Source: Stieleria neptunia
Lineage (GTDB): Bacteria; Planctomycetota; Planctomycetia; Pirellulales; Pirellulaceae
DNA length: 64,000 bases
Assembly: GCF_007754155.1 (NCBI RefSeq)
Contig: NZ_CP037423.1
Coordinates: forward strand, 992,001-1,056,000
Reading direction: 5' to 3'
The position numbers and the translations under genes were made by a program. Each line of letters begins with the position of its first letter. Within the stretch, counting starts at the first letter, position 1. The notes under the pieces are model-generated. The model had not been told where the DNA came from, ran no database searches, and saw only the letters and a program-made list of their open reading frames with translations. Below, in pieces: positions 52,463 through 62,679 of this stretch.

Positions 52463-54475
52463 ATTGTCCGACGCGATCTCGGGTGAATTGTCCGGCTGGC
52501 CGTGGAACAATTTCTGGAACGTCGTGCAGGTTTCCCGTAGTGTTTCAGCGTCTCCGCTGGAAACGACTCGGCCATTCTTCATCACGATGATTCGGTCGCA
52601 CAATTTGAAGGCTTCCGGACGATGGGAGACGAAGATGCAGGTACGGTCGGAGATAAAGTCTCTCAACGCGTCATAGATCAGTTGTTCGCTGTGCTGATCG
52701 ATCTGGTTGGTCGCTTCGTCAAGAATCAGGATGGAAGGATCACGTAAAAAGGCCCTGGCGAGTGCGATGCGTTGTTTCTGTCCGCCGGACAATCGATTGC
52801 CGTCAAATCCGACCTCGCTTTCGTAAGTCTGGTCCAGATTTAAGATGAATTCTTCCGCACGCGCCATTTTGGCCGCCGCGATGACTTGATCATCGGTCGC
52901 GTTGGGGCTGCCGAAGCGAATATTTGCCGCGACGGTGTCTTCGATGATGGCGGGCGATTGGGAAACCATACTGATGGAACGGCGAACTTGTTTGGCGTCC
53001 AGCGTTTTGATGTCGACGCCGTCAATGAACACACTGCCATGATTGGGATCGTAGAACCGCAGCAGCAGTTTTCCCAGCGTGGATTTTCCACAGCCATTTT
53101 CTCCGACGATGCAGACGGTTTCGCCCGCTCGGATGGTCAACTCGATTTCATCGAGAACGGGTTGGTCCTCGCAATACCGAAACGACACCGCGCGGTATTC
53201 AATATTCCCCGGCGTGCGGACGACCGGCGCGATTGGGGGTTGGTCAATGACGGTTTCGTCGGCCGCGGGTTGGTTCGGAACCGTCAGCCGGCTCGGTTCG
53301 TTCAACACTTCGGCGACTCGGTCGGCCGCAGCGATACCGATTTGCAGGTTGCTGTAAATGTCCGTCAACTTTCTTGCCGGATCACTCATCCCCACCATCA
53401 TTGCAAAGAAGACGAGCATCGAGGGGATCGTCAGCGGCTGTTCGGTCAGTTGGATGCCGAACAGATGGGTTTGCTGGTTGAGCACCAAGTAGGCGCCGAT
53501 CACCAGCGTCGCGCCGATCGCCAAAATTCCCGCCAATTCCGTCACGGGTTTCGTCAGGGCAATCCAAAGTGAAATCTTGACGGATCGCCGCATCCGATCC
53601 ACGCCGGCAAGGTCGACCTCTTTTTCCATCTCACGCTCCATTCCGTACGCTTGGACGGTCGGAAGCGAAATCACCGACTGGAAAATCAGGCGATTGAGAT
53701 GCACCGAGTCAGAGACGTGTGCCTTGAGCGAGCGTCGCACCCTGCGATTGAGTGCGCTGATCAGCAACGCCGTCGGCGGCGTGACGATTAATGTGAACAG
53801 CATCAACCGCCAACTGATCAGCGATGCACCGATCGCACAGGAGAGGATCTTCAACGGTTCTCGAACCGATGCCCCCAACAGGACCTGTAGGCCCCGGCTG
53901 ACATGCTCGATCGACTCGGTGAAATGGGTGACCAGCTGGCTGGTCCCGAAGCGGTCGTAGCTTGCCAAGTCCAGACCCAACACGCGCTGTGTGTATTGGT
54001 TCTGCAGATCGAGCGTGGTTCGTTGCACCACCCAAGAGGTCGAAACGAGGTTGCCGACGATGAACAAGTTCTTCAGAGCCGTCGTCGCCAACAGCAACGC
54101 GACAAACAACGCGACGGTTTGAAACGGATCGTTCGGCAAGAGTTCCGCATAAGGACGCAGTCGCATTTTGGTATCGATCGCATGCTGCAGCGATTTGAAC
54201 TCCGCCTGCAACTGTTCACGCCGGATTGGTGTTAACGATGCGTCTGCATCTTCCAATTCGGCCGTGATCACACGCTGTTTCGCTTCGCCTTCGGCGATGT
54301 CGTCCGCGATCCATTGTTGAACCGATTTGCCCCGCAGAGAAACCTCTAGCAAGGGGTACAAGGCGCCGATGTTGCCGCCCCACAGCATTGCCACTGCGAT
54401 GGAGCATAAAATAGATGCGGACAGCGCGGCCGGAAAGCGGGTCATGCCGCGCGCAATTCGGAAGAATGGATTCAT
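52439..54475 (-). CDS. MsbA-like ABC exporter (fused permease-ATPase)
   Basis: 678 residues. Six TM segments (about 15-360) with a long loop before TM2 (about 45-120), then ATPase with Walker A GENGCGKST (about 455), signature LSGGQKQRIALARA (about 561), Walker B ILILDEATN and switch VSHRPEA. Exporter type, probably for a lipid-linked glycan. Convergent 3' overlap with the GT4 gene. Follows the two-domain glycosyltransferase by 18 bases. Confidence 0.95.
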   Translation of the reverse strand: MNPFFRIARGMTRFPAALSASILCSIAVAMLWGGNIGALYPLLEVSLRGKSVQQWIADDIAEGEAKQRVITAELEDADASLTPIRREQLQAEFKSLQHAIDTKMRLRPYAELLPNDPFQTVALFVALLLATTALKNLFIVGNLVSTSWVVQRTTLDLQNQYTQRVLGLDLASYDRFGTSQLVTHFTESIEHVSRGLQVLLGASVREPLKILSCAIGASLISWRLMLFTLIVTPPTALLISALNRRVRRSLKAHVSDSVHLNRLIFQSVISLPTVQAYGMEREMEKEVDLAGVDRMRRSVKISLWIALTKPVTELAGILAIGATLVIGAYLVLNQQTHLFGIQLTEQPLTIPSMLVFFAMMVGMSDPARKLTDIYSNLQIGIAAADRVAEVLNEPSRLTVPNQPAADETVIDQPPIAPVVRTPGNIEYRAVSFRYCEDQPVLDEIELTIRAGETVCIVGENGCGKSTLGKLLLRFYDPNHGSVFIDGVDIKTLDAKQVRRSISMVSQSPAIIEDTVAANIRFGSPNATDDQVIAAAKMARAEEFILNLDQTYESEVGFDGNRLSGGQKQRIALARAFLRDPSILILDEATNQIDQHSEQLIYDALRDFISDRTCIFVSHRPEAFKLCDRIIVMKNGRVVSSGDAETLRETCTTFQKLFHGQPDNSPEIASDNLSDRAAA

Positions 54476-54493
54476 TGCTATTTTCGAATCAAC

Positions 54494-56338
54494 CTATCGG
54501 ACTGCGGGTTCAAGAAGTGTGTGAGTATGGTGTTGCACCCACTGCCGAAACCGATAAGGCCGAATCGCGCGTCTCATTTCACGTGTCGTCGGAATATGTC
54601 CCAACTCTCTGCGCCGCAATCGATTCATCTCCGTTGCGCCGAGTGTTTCCAAAAGCACTTGCGTCTTCTGTGTCTCGATCACACGAAACGCTCCGAGGAA
54701 GCGCGGCACTCGGACGAAATTCATGCCGGCGGCGCGGAACCGTAGGATCAGATCCCAATCCATTGCGAACTGAAATGATTCATCCATCGTAGCGCCAACG
54801 GCGTTCCAGGCCGATCTCCGCCAGAACATCGTTTCCTGGGGAATGTAGTCGGCAAACTTGATCGCGTGATCATCGTGCTTGGGCAGGATCCAACGTCCGA
54901 TCTCTTGGTCATTTCCGTCGATGATCAGCCGATGACCATAGATCACGTCGACTTTGGGATTGCGACGGAAGTATTCGGAGACAAAGGAAAGACTGCCGGG
55001 CAAGAGGATGTCGTCGGAATTCAGATAGGCCATGATGTCCGTATCAATGTGGCTGATTCCACGGTTGATCGCCTGGGTTTGGCCGCTGTCCGGACGCGAA
55101 TCCCAATGGTGCAATTGCGTTGCGTGTCGCTTGATGATCTCCACACTGCTGTCGGTCGAGCCGCCGTCTTGGACGACATACTGCAGCAACGGGAATTGCT
55201 GGCGGACGACGCTTTCAATCGTTCGTTGCAAAAATTCGCCGGTGTTGTAATTCGGCGTCACGATGCCAATTGACAGTCGATCGGTTGAGGGAATCTGCGG
55301 CGTGTCGTTGATCAGCCGCACGGCACGTGGAGCGTGCTGTTGAAGCTGAAACAGACGGCTGCGGAAAAAGTTTCGAATGCGTGGCCCAAAATAGTCGGGC
55401 ATGAACCTGGTCAGCACCCGTGGATACTTCAACGAATGCGATGCTTGCAATCGAATGTGCGTCGCCTGCAATCGAAGTTTTGCGGCCTGGCTACGAATTC
55501 CTGTCTTCGCTGGATCGGCGTCGAGTGATTGTTTGACCTTGATCGCGTTTTGAAGCACCGCTGCGTCGTAGCCGGCACTGAGCGGATCGATTTCCTGTTG
55601 GGCTGCATGAAAGTGTCCGACACGCAACGCCACCCCGTCGGGAACCGCGCCCAGATGACGCGCCAACAGACGGGCCTGTTCCATCGCCCGGGCCGTCTGC
55701 ACTGCCAGCGACGTGACACCGAACTGGCGATTGCCACGGTGTCTGCGTTTTCCAGCCAGACAATCCTTGACACACAAGGAAACGATACCCTGTTGATAGC
55801 AACGAATCACAAAGTCGTACCAGCAACAGTACTCCAATGAATTGTCAAGCATCCCGACTTGATCGAGCACCCGGCGCCGGAAGAACAGACTGGGATGCCA
55901 CGACGTGCACTTTTTGATGAGGCGGCGTTGGTTCATGTGGCGTGGGATACGTCGTCGGTACGCCACGCTGTCCTCGTCAATCTGCTCAATCCCTCCATAG
56001 ACGAGGTCGACTTCGGGGTGTGTTTCGAAAACCGTTTTGACCCGCTTCAACGCCCCTGGAAGATACACGTCATCATCCGAGAGACACCCGACGAGTTCGC
56101 CCTTTGCTTGCTCCAGTCCACGGTTGAATGCGTCGGCGGACCCCGCCGGAGACGCCTGGATCACGCGTGAGTGCAGATCGGGATCGGAGATCGTGGCCAG
56201 TGATTCCAGCAACGGTGATGCGACCAACAGGTGTTCCGTCGGACGTTCTGAACAGGCTTGAGTCGACACGCTTTCAAGTGTCTCTGCCAAAAAGCGACTT
56301 TTTCCCAGCGTGGGTGTGATGATGGAGAATGATAGCAA
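54494..56338 (-). CDS. Two-domain glycosyltransferase family 2
   Basis: 614 residues with two GT-A domains: SFSIITPTLGKSRFLAETLE with LSDDDVYLP (about 5-215), and LSIGIVTPNYNTGEFLQRTI with LNSDDILLPG (about 360-560), separated by a helical linker. Start is TTG with no clear ribosome site. Probably adds two sugars or acts processively. Confidence 0.88.
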   Translation of the reverse strand: MLSFSIITPTLGKSRFLAETLESVSTQACSERPTEHLLVASPLLESLATISDPDLHSRVIQASPAGSADAFNRGLEQAKGELVGCLSDDDVYLPGALKRVKTVFETHPEVDLVYGGIEQIDEDSVAYRRRIPRHMNQRRLIKKCTSWHPSLFFRRRVLDQVGMLDNSLEYCCWYDFVIRCYQQGIVSLCVKDCLAGKRRHRGNRQFGVTSLAVQTARAMEQARLLARHLGAVPDGVALRVGHFHAAQQEIDPLSAGYDAAVLQNAIKVKQSLDADPAKTGIRSQAAKLRLQATHIRLQASHSLKYPRVLTRFMPDYFGPRIRNFFRSRLFQLQQHAPRAVRLINDTPQIPSTDRLSIGIVTPNYNTGEFLQRTIESVVRQQFPLLQYVVQDGGSTDSSVEIIKRHATQLHHWDSRPDSGQTQAINRGISHIDTDIMAYLNSDDILLPGSLSFVSEYFRRNPKVDVIYGHRLIIDGNDQEIGRWILPKHDDHAIKFADYIPQETMFWRRSAWNAVGATMDESFQFAMDWDLILRFRAAGMNFVRVPRFLGAFRVIETQKTQVLLETLGATEMNRLRRRELGHIPTTREMRRAIRPYRFRQWVQHHTHTLLEPAVR

Positions 56339-57168
56339 GGTTCAAAGTCCCGCGAAAAAGTCAGCGCCGAGTCTCGAAGGTAGGGAAGTGCTGCAAACTT
56401 TTAATGATGCATCAATCACACGTAAAGATCATTTGTGTGATGAAGCGTTGGCGGCCTACATTCGTCTTTTGGGCTTAACGGTTGGAAAGCAAAGTTCACT
56501 TGTCGTCCAGGCACTTCCGTGCCGACGGCAACTGCATTGCGTCGCAATGCCCCGGTCTCATCACAAGCGTCAGAAAACGACACTCATTGCTCGTATGATC
56601 GGTGGGAATCGCTGCCGTCAATCAACAGAATCCGGACAAATCTCCATTCTTTCTCGATCGTCACATTTGACAGCAAATAGTCGTTGACAGTAAAGGATAT
56701 TCGTCACTCTCCCCCTGGGGGTTCTTCGTGGATTTTGGTGGCTAATCGCTCAGGACCCAGGTTTTTCGAGGCATTGCTGCGATGTCCGAATGGGGAGAGC
56801 GAGGACAAACGCTCGGTCCAAACGACCCTCCGCCGACACGGGTGCCGGCCGAGGGCACGAAGCACCTTCGGCGCATCGCAGACCAGGTGATTCCTTGGCG
56901 GGTTGCTCCTCAGCCGCCGCAGGCCACAAGTGACCAAATGATTCCGAGGAACTGGGTGTGAGGATTATCATGTCGGATACGCGGCGGGTCGTGGAGGCCG
57001 TTCTCTACGTGGTGCTTCGTGCCCGCTTCTCAGCCTGGTCCCGGGAGTTTGCTTGAAAATGACATTGGTGGCTCGCCTCACGGCGTTGACCCCGTTTGAG
57101 AGAATAACAGAGCCCTACTCCCGCGCCTGCCGCGTTTTTCCGTTGAAGTCACCTTTCGGAGTTCCGCC
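56339..57168. other. Non-coding stretch before the IS110 element
   Basis: No gene is convincing here. About 56950-57168 would be the left non-coding end of the element; in IS110-group elements that region encodes a guide (bridge) RNA. Element ends could not be set. Confidence 0.35.
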
Positions 57169-58360
57169 ATGGCCAAGAAGAAATCCTCTGGGAAACCTAA
57201 GCGTCGATCACGTGGTGGGTTTCCGATTGACAACGCACCCGTTCCACAATCACTTGACACAATCAACTTGAACGCTGCCGGCATCGATATTGGTTCGACC
57301 CAGCACTATGTTGCCGTGCCCTCCGATCGCGACTCATCACACGTTCGCTGCTTCGGCACCTTTACATCCGATCTGGCGTCGCTCGCAGATTGGTTGGAAG
57401 AGTGCGGCAATTTGTGTTCTGCGTTCTTACATGCGGCAACGAGCCATGCTCGTCGCCAACGCGAGCGAGCATATCCAACGGATGCAGAAGGCGATGATGG
57501 AAATGAATGTCCAGCTCCATCACGTCATTTCGGACATCACCGGCACCACTGGCCTTGCCATTTTGGATGCCATTGTTGCGGGCAGTCGAGACCCTCACCT
57601 ACTCGCAAAACTTCGCGATCCAAGGTGCAAAAATGACGAGTCGACGATCGCGAAAGCTCTGGAAGGCAATTGGCGTGAAGAACATGTATTTGCGTTAAAA
57701 CAGGCTCTGGAACTGTACCGTTTTTACGGTTCCAAACTGTCGGAAGTCGATTCCAAGCTTGAAGAACATTTGGGTACATTTTCCGACCGAAGTGACGGTG
57801 AGATTCTGCCGAAGCTGAAGGCTCCTAAAGCTGGAAGCAATAGCCCCCGGTTCGATATGCGCAATCAGCTCTACCGGGTGCTGGGCGTCGACATGACGAC
57901 CATTGATGGGATTAGCGGTCAATCCGCAATCACACTGATTTCTGAAATCGGTACCGACATGAGTAGGTGGGCAACAGAGAAGCATTTCACTTCTTGGCTT
58001 TGCCTATGTCCGGGCAGTAAGAAGACAGGTGGGAAATTGCTCAGTGGTAAAACACGTACAAGTGCGAACCGAGCCGCCGCCGCACTTCGAACAGCCGCCG
58101 CGTCCCTGGCACGATCAAACTGCGCCTTAGGAGCGTTCTTTCGCAGGATCCGTTCCCGTCTTGGTTCACCCAAAGCGATCACGGCGACGGCCCACAAGCT
58201 CGCGAAAATAGTTTATGGGATGCTGAAGTACGGGAGGGAATATGTCGATGTCGGCAACGACTATTACGAACAGCAATACAAGAAGCGAGCAATGGAAAAC
58301 CTGGCGAAACGGGCAGCTGCACTCAACCTGCGAGTGGTCCCCAATGAACTAGCTGGGTAG
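57169..58360 (+). pseudogene. IS110-family transposase, internally deleted and frameshifted
   Basis: Frame 1 from 57169 gives INLNAAGIDIGSTQHYVAVP (first catalytic Asp) through LADWLEECG. At about 57408 the reading frame must shift to continue ICVLRSYMRQRAMLVANASE through the Transposase_20 part (IDGISGQSAITLISEIG, PGSKKTGGKL, RAAAALRTAA) to 58360. In intact relatives about 70 residues lie between LEECG and ICVLRSY, carrying other DEDD acidic residues. They are missing, so the enzyme is dead. Confidence 0.85.
57169..58360 (+). mobile_element. Defective IS110-family insertion sequence (coding part)
   Basis: Only the transposase-coding span is given; terminal boundaries and target duplication were not found, as expected for IS110 elements, which lack long terminal inverted repeats. 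Confidence 0.7.
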
Positions 58361-58702
58361 GAAGTTCCTTGAGAGCAGAGCCCGCCTCCGCTTCACCTGG
58401 CTTCGCCAGCCTACCGAACAGAACCATCGGACATCGCAGTCATCCCTCAAAAAACCTTCCCCGAGTATTCGAGAGCAGCCACTAAACTCGCGGAAGACCC
58501 CCCCCTGGGAGAGTCGAGCGCAGCGAGGAGAGGGTTTGCGTTGTTGCTTGGGGTCGCCCATCAAGAGTGACGTGAACGCCTCGCTTCGCGCGACCCTCCT
58601 GCCAGGAGGGTCGCTATCAAACTGCACGACCTCCGGACGGGAGGGTTACTTCTTCACTTGGTGCCTGCCCCCCTTTTCCACTCGCGGATGCTGCTTGCAC
58701 GC
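58361..58702. repeat. Intergenic region with 'cctgccaggaggg' repeat
   Basis: Contains 'cctcgcttcgcg..accctcctgccaggagggtc' (split over 58581-58612), related to 1445-1515, and further near-palindromes ('cacctggcttcgccag', 'cctccggacgggaggg'). No gene seen. Confidence 0.55.
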
Positions 58703-59815
58703 CTATTGAACCTGAGAATCCTTTGCTTCGATTTCGATTTCGAATTCCGTGACGACGTCCAAATCCTCGCCAGGTTGTGTCAGGCGTGCCGCAGCGGCTT
58801 CGACGGCTTTGACCAGGGGCTTGAGGTCTTCGTCAGACGTTCCCGACTTCGTCAGTGACCGAATCATGTATTGCGTGTCCTCGATGGCAGAACGAAGCTG
58901 TTTCGCCGCAGCCTCGGACTTGTCGACCGAATAGCGTCCGATCGCGGAATACATGCTCGTGGTTGCACCGGAGATCAGGTCCTTTGAGCTGAAGCCGGGG
59001 GTGCTCTCCAAATAACGTAGCGCCGTAGCGATTTGATGGTCCTTCGTTTCACGCGATCGGATCGAAGTTGATGGTCGAATCGTCTGCGGTTGAGGCACAT
59101 CATCGATGTCCTCGGAGCGGAAATTGGGGTCCACCGGGGGTGTCGCCGGGGGCGGCGGCGGTTGTGTGAGCGGAGCTGGAAGGGCGAAGCCTGACGCGCT
59201 TGTGGACACGTCGGAGATCGAGACCGGATCCTGGGGGAAACGATTGTCGCTGCGCCGGGACGCGTTCGGATCCCAGGCCAGCGGATCGGGCTGACGCAGC
59301 AGTTCATTGATTCTGCGTCCGATGATCTCCTGTCGGGCTTCGGTCCGTGCCTGGTGCTGTGATTTCAGTCTTTCGAGTCGCCGAGACAATTCGTCGATCT
59401 GATCTTTTTGCTCGGTGAGCATCGCGTCAAACTGGTTGCCGAGCATGCTTTCCAATTGCTCTTTCAGCTGGACGGTGTCGGCGCCCGTTACGGATCCGAG
59501 GATCTGTTCCACCAGCGGGCCGATGCGTTCCGCGTGCGGCAGCGGTTTGATGTGTGGCGGGGAGCCGTAGACCGGCGTGGCCACGTTCTCATAAACAACT
59601 CTGGTTTGGGGGATCAAACGTGTAACCCCTTCACGGGTGACCTTTTGATAACTGGTTTCAACTTTGGGCCGGAGGATTTTTGATACCGCAGGCTCCGGCA
59701 TGAATGCGTCTTGCGCGATGCCGGGTGGAGCGAAATGCAGGATGCCGGCCAGCACGGCACCCGATGTGACCATGGTGGCCACGAGCGTGACGGGTTTCAA
59801 TTTTGATCGGAACAT
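58703..59815 (-). CDS. Secreted coiled-coil hypothetical protein
   Basis: 370 residues. N-terminal hydrophobic segment (TLVATMVTSGAVLAGILHF, residues 10-28), cleaved or anchor. Coiled coil about 115-165 (LKEQLESMLG...ELSRRLERLKSQ), a Pro-rich stretch (LTQPPPPPATPPV) near 215-228 and a helical C-terminus. AAGGA site before the ATG. Third gene of the sigma-kinase operon; perhaps a partner or target of the kinase (inference). Confidence 0.75.
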   Translation of the reverse strand: MFRSKLKPVTLVATMVTSGAVLAGILHFAPPGIAQDAFMPEPAVSKILRPKVETSYQKVTREGVTRLIPQTRVVYENVATPVYGSPPHIKPLPHAERIGPLVEQILGSVTGADTVQLKEQLESMLGNQFDAMLTEQKDQIDELSRRLERLKSQHQARTEARQEIIGRRINELLRQPDPLAWDPNASRRSDNRFPQDPVSISDVSTSASGFALPAPLTQPPPPPATPPVDPNFRSEDIDDVPQPQTIRPSTSIRSRETKDHQIATALRYLESTPGFSSKDLISGATTSMYSAIGRYSVDKSEAAAKQLRSAIEDTQYMIRSLTKSGTSDEDLKPLVKAVEAAAARLTQPGEDLDVVTEFEIEIEAKDSQVQ

Positions 59816-59843
59816 GGTTTGGGTCCTTCTCTAGAGATTGGAT

Positions 59844-61370
59844 TTAGTCGACGGGGGGGAAACCGATGTCGTTTTCCAGCTGGTTCATACCGAGTTGGAT
59901 CTGCCGGATCTCGTCAGCGAACCCCTCCCACTGCCACGACAGAGAGGCCTCCTCTCGTGGGGCTTTCGACTCGATTGACGGGCCGGTCGTGATCGTGGTC
60001 GCTGGTCGAGGAGGCGCGCTTGCTTCGCGGGTGACTGGCGTCGTCGACGGGGATCGCGGTGACGTCCCGATCCATGGAAACTTTGCCAGCGCGAACAGGA
60101 TCGCCAACGCGGCAACGGCAAACAGAGCCGCGATCACAGATCTTCCACGGGCCATGCGGGGGCGTTGCAGCAGAACGGGCAAGGGATTGGCGGAGGGGTG
60201 TCGCACGTGCGCTTCGGCTTGGCGAAGCAACTGGGCCGCGTCGATCGCCGATGCGATTCGCTGTGCAGGGGCCTTGCACAGAAATCGCTGGACCAAGCGT
60301 TCGACCCAGGGCGGCAGCGATTCGACGCGATCGACGACGGGGCTTGCCGGCGTGTCGATGACTTTGCGAAGCACCGCGATCGGGGAATCGGCGACGAAGG
60401 GCGGGCGTCCGGTCAGCATCGAATAGAGCACGCTGCCCAGGCTGAACAGATCACTTCGCGGCCCGACGTCTTCACCGGCAGCCTGTTCGGGGCTCATGTA
60501 TTGCGGCGTCCCGGCGACCATGCCGCTGACGGTGACGGTGGCGTCATCGATGGCGCGGGCGAGCCCGAAGTCGGCGATCAGGATGCGGGGGCTGTTCTCT
60601 TCTAACAGGATATTGCCGGGTTTGATGTCACGATGCACCACGCCGCGCTGGTGTGCCGCGGCCAACCCTTCGGCGATTTGTGCCGCGATGCCGAGCGCGG
60701 TTTCCAAGTCCAGCGGGCCTTCCTGATCGATCCGGCATTGCAGGCTGCGACCGGCCGACGACGAACCGATCAGCGGCATCACCAAATACGGGGGATGGGA
60801 TTTTTCGCTGACACCGTAGATCGGCATGATCGAAGGGTGCACGATCGCGGCGGCCGCGCGGGCTTCGCGGGTAAATCGTCGTCGGGCCGGCGCCAGGCCG
60901 GCCAAGTGTGACGCCAGAAACTTGATCGCGACCGGGCGTCCGAGTTGGTCGTCGAAACCCGATGCGACGACTCCCATGCCGCCCGAGCCGATCACCGAGT
61001 CGATTCGGTAGCGGTCGATCCGCCCCAGGCACGCCGGGTCGTTTTCTCGCGGTGGGGCAGCGATCGCGCGCAGCCAAGCCTGTGTCGCATCGGCATCATG
61101 GCCGGTCGCCGGTGCCGTCTCGGTCACCGGCAGACGTTCATCGTGGGCCGGTTCGTCCCGGCCGTACACGCTGCGGGTTTCGGTCCACAACGTTGCATCG
61201 CCGGCGAGTGTTTCCAGCCGATGCTGGCACGCATGACAGGTCGCCAAATGGTCTTCGGCGATGGATTGCTGGTGCTCGCTGAGCGTCTCATCGAGCAATC
61301 GCAGCAGGATTGCTTCGTCACAATGCAGTCCACGGGATTCGTCCCGTGGCGGAAGGTTCGCCGCGACCAT
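59844..61370 (-). CDS. Membrane Ser/Thr protein kinase with anti-sigma-like zinc motif
   Basis: 508 residues. The N-terminus has HLATCHACQHRLE, an HxxxCxxC zinc motif as in anti-sigma factors. Kinase domain (about 120-385): VIGSGGMGVVASG, VAIKFL, HRDIKPGNIL, DFGLARA and GTPQYMSPEQ, so catalytically complete. TM at about 410-430 and a short outer tail (about 80 residues). GGGAGG lies 8 bases before the ATG, which directly follows the sigma gene stop. Confidence 0.93.
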   Translation of the reverse strand: MVAANLPPRDESRGLHCDEAILLRLLDETLSEHQQSIAEDHLATCHACQHRLETLAGDATLWTETRSVYGRDEPAHDERLPVTETAPATGHDADATQAWLRAIAAPPRENDPACLGRIDRYRIDSVIGSGGMGVVASGFDDQLGRPVAIKFLASHLAGLAPARRRFTREARAAAAIVHPSIMPIYGVSEKSHPPYLVMPLIGSSSAGRSLQCRIDQEGPLDLETALGIAAQIAEGLAAAHQRGVVHRDIKPGNILLEENSPRILIADFGLARAIDDATVTVSGMVAGTPQYMSPEQAAGEDVGPRSDLFSLGSVLYSMLTGRPPFVADSPIAVLRKVIDTPASPVVDRVESLPPWVERLVQRFLCKAPAQRIASAIDAAQLLRQAEAHVRHPSANPLPVLLQRPRMARGRSVIAALFAVAALAILFALAKFPWIGTSPRSPSTTPVTREASAPPRPATTITTGPSIESKAPREEASLSWQWEGFADEIRQIQLGMNQLENDIGFPPVD

Positions 61371-61961
61371 TTATTCTGCCTCCCTCTGTTCGATGAATTC
61401 TCGAAGCCGTTTCAGCACGCGGCAGCGGGCCACGTACACCGCTCCTTCGCTGAGCCCCAGATCCTGCGCGACCGCGCGGGCCGGATGATCACCGACGGCT
61501 GTTTGCCAGAACGCGTCCCAGGTTGTTGCCGAGACCATCGGGCGGACGTGCTCGGCCGCACATTGAAAGAGTTGCCGGCGATGCTCCAAATCGAACTCCG
61601 TTTCCAAAGGGATTTCAATTCCGTCCACGACGTCCGCCAGCACATTCGTCTCGCCGCCGAGCGGACGCGCGGTGTCACTCAGCCGTCGAAATCGATCCAC
61701 GGCCACCCGGCGCGTCGTTTGCGACAACCAGCCCCGAAACGAACCTGTACCGTCGGGGTCGAAGCGGTCGATCGCCGCCGCCACCCGTAACAACACCTCT
61801 TGGACGATCTCGCGGGCGTCGGCGTCTTGCAGCTGTCGCCGCCGGGCGAGCCGGTAGATCACCGGTTCGTAGATCTGCAAAAACTCGCTCCACGCCGCGT
61901 GGTTCCCGCGGTCACGCAACCGCAACAGCAGACTCGGTCGTGTGATGGGAGGAGCTGACAC
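61371..61961 (-). CDS. ECF-like RNA polymerase sigma factor
   Basis: 196 residues, GTG start. Sigma region 2: FLQIYEPVIYRLARRRQLQDADAREIVQEVLLRV and FRGWLSQTTRRVAVDRFRR; region 4: WQTAVGDHPARAVAQDLGLSEGAVYVARCRVLKRL. Adjacent to a kinase carrying a zinc anti-sigma-like motif, a pairing common in planctomycetes. The kinase may control the sigma factor (inference). Confidence 0.92.
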   Translation of the reverse strand: MSAPPITRPSLLLRLRDRGNHAAWSEFLQIYEPVIYRLARRRQLQDADAREIVQEVLLRVAAAIDRFDPDGTGSFRGWLSQTTRRVAVDRFRRLSDTARPLGGETNVLADVVDGIEIPLETEFDLEHRRQLFQCAAEHVRPMVSATTWDAFWQTAVGDHPARAVAQDLGLSEGAVYVARCRVLKRLREFIEQREAE

Positions 61962-62147
61962 GGGTGAAACGCGAGTCCGGTGAAAACGAAGCAGGTGGCT
62001 GACATTGTTCTACACGGATGAAATGTCGCCGTCTTACATGGATTCAGAAAAACATTTTGGGGGCGAGTTGAAGTTGGTGCGTCTCGGCCGGCTTGGCCGT
62101 GATGGCACCGGACGCGTGGAACGCCGTGGTGGATGGGCTTGCCGGGC

Positions 62148-62400
62148 TACGCCGTGAAGCATTTGTTAGCGGCAGGGCGCGAGCCCTCCGGTTCCTCCTC
62201 TTTGCCAAAACACCGGAGGGCTCGCGGGCTGTCGATTTTGTGAACCGCGACGCGTAAGCGGCCGGGCACTGCGACGCTGCCCGAGGCCTTACGGCCAGCG
62301 GCTCACCATTGACTCAGCAGATCCTGACTAAATCGACAGCCCGCTCGCGCCCTGCCGCTAAAACCTCAAGAAACAAAGGGAAAGAATGCTTCACAGCGTT
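62148..62400. repeat. Long palindromic repeat, copy C, interrupted by a small insertion
   Basis: Outer arms 'gccgtgaagcattt' and 'gcttcacagcgtt' (62388-62400) and inner 'tagcggcagggcgcgagccc' match copy B, but the right half is split at 'gctcgcg' by the insertion 62227-62341. The larger gap 61962-62679 otherwise shows no gene. Confidence 0.85.
62227..62341. mobile_element. MITE-like insertion of about 115 bp
   Basis: Ends are inverted repeats: 'ggctgtcgattt' and 'aaatcgacagcc'. The host string 'gctcgcg' is present on both sides, as expected for a 7-8-base target duplication. The interior is strongly palindromic (gaggcctta / taagcggcc; ggctcac). A diverged copy is at 12416-12538. Confidence 0.75.
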
Positions 62401-62679
62401 GCCCCGCCGGGGATCGGGCTGACGGGGTGGACAAACGTCTTCATCAGGTACCTTTGACAGCGTTGCATGGACGGGGTGAGCTGGTCGAGAGCGTCAGAAT
62501 CGATGCGTTGGCAAGGTCTCCTCTTTTTTCTGGATTTTGGGGGGCGATAATGCGCACGGTGCCGGCGGATGGTAAGATGCTCTGCCCATTACGGTTAGGA
62601 CGGTCCGCTCGGACCCCTTTCCGAGAAAGAGAAAACGTACCCCCCTTTCTTGCCTCCCTTCCTGTTGGAGATTCAACGT

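Noticed and set aside
56704..56971. Short leftward frames upstream of the IS110 element
   Set aside because: Arg/Pro/Ser-rich, no start context, overlapping alternatives; more likely non-coding repeat DNA.
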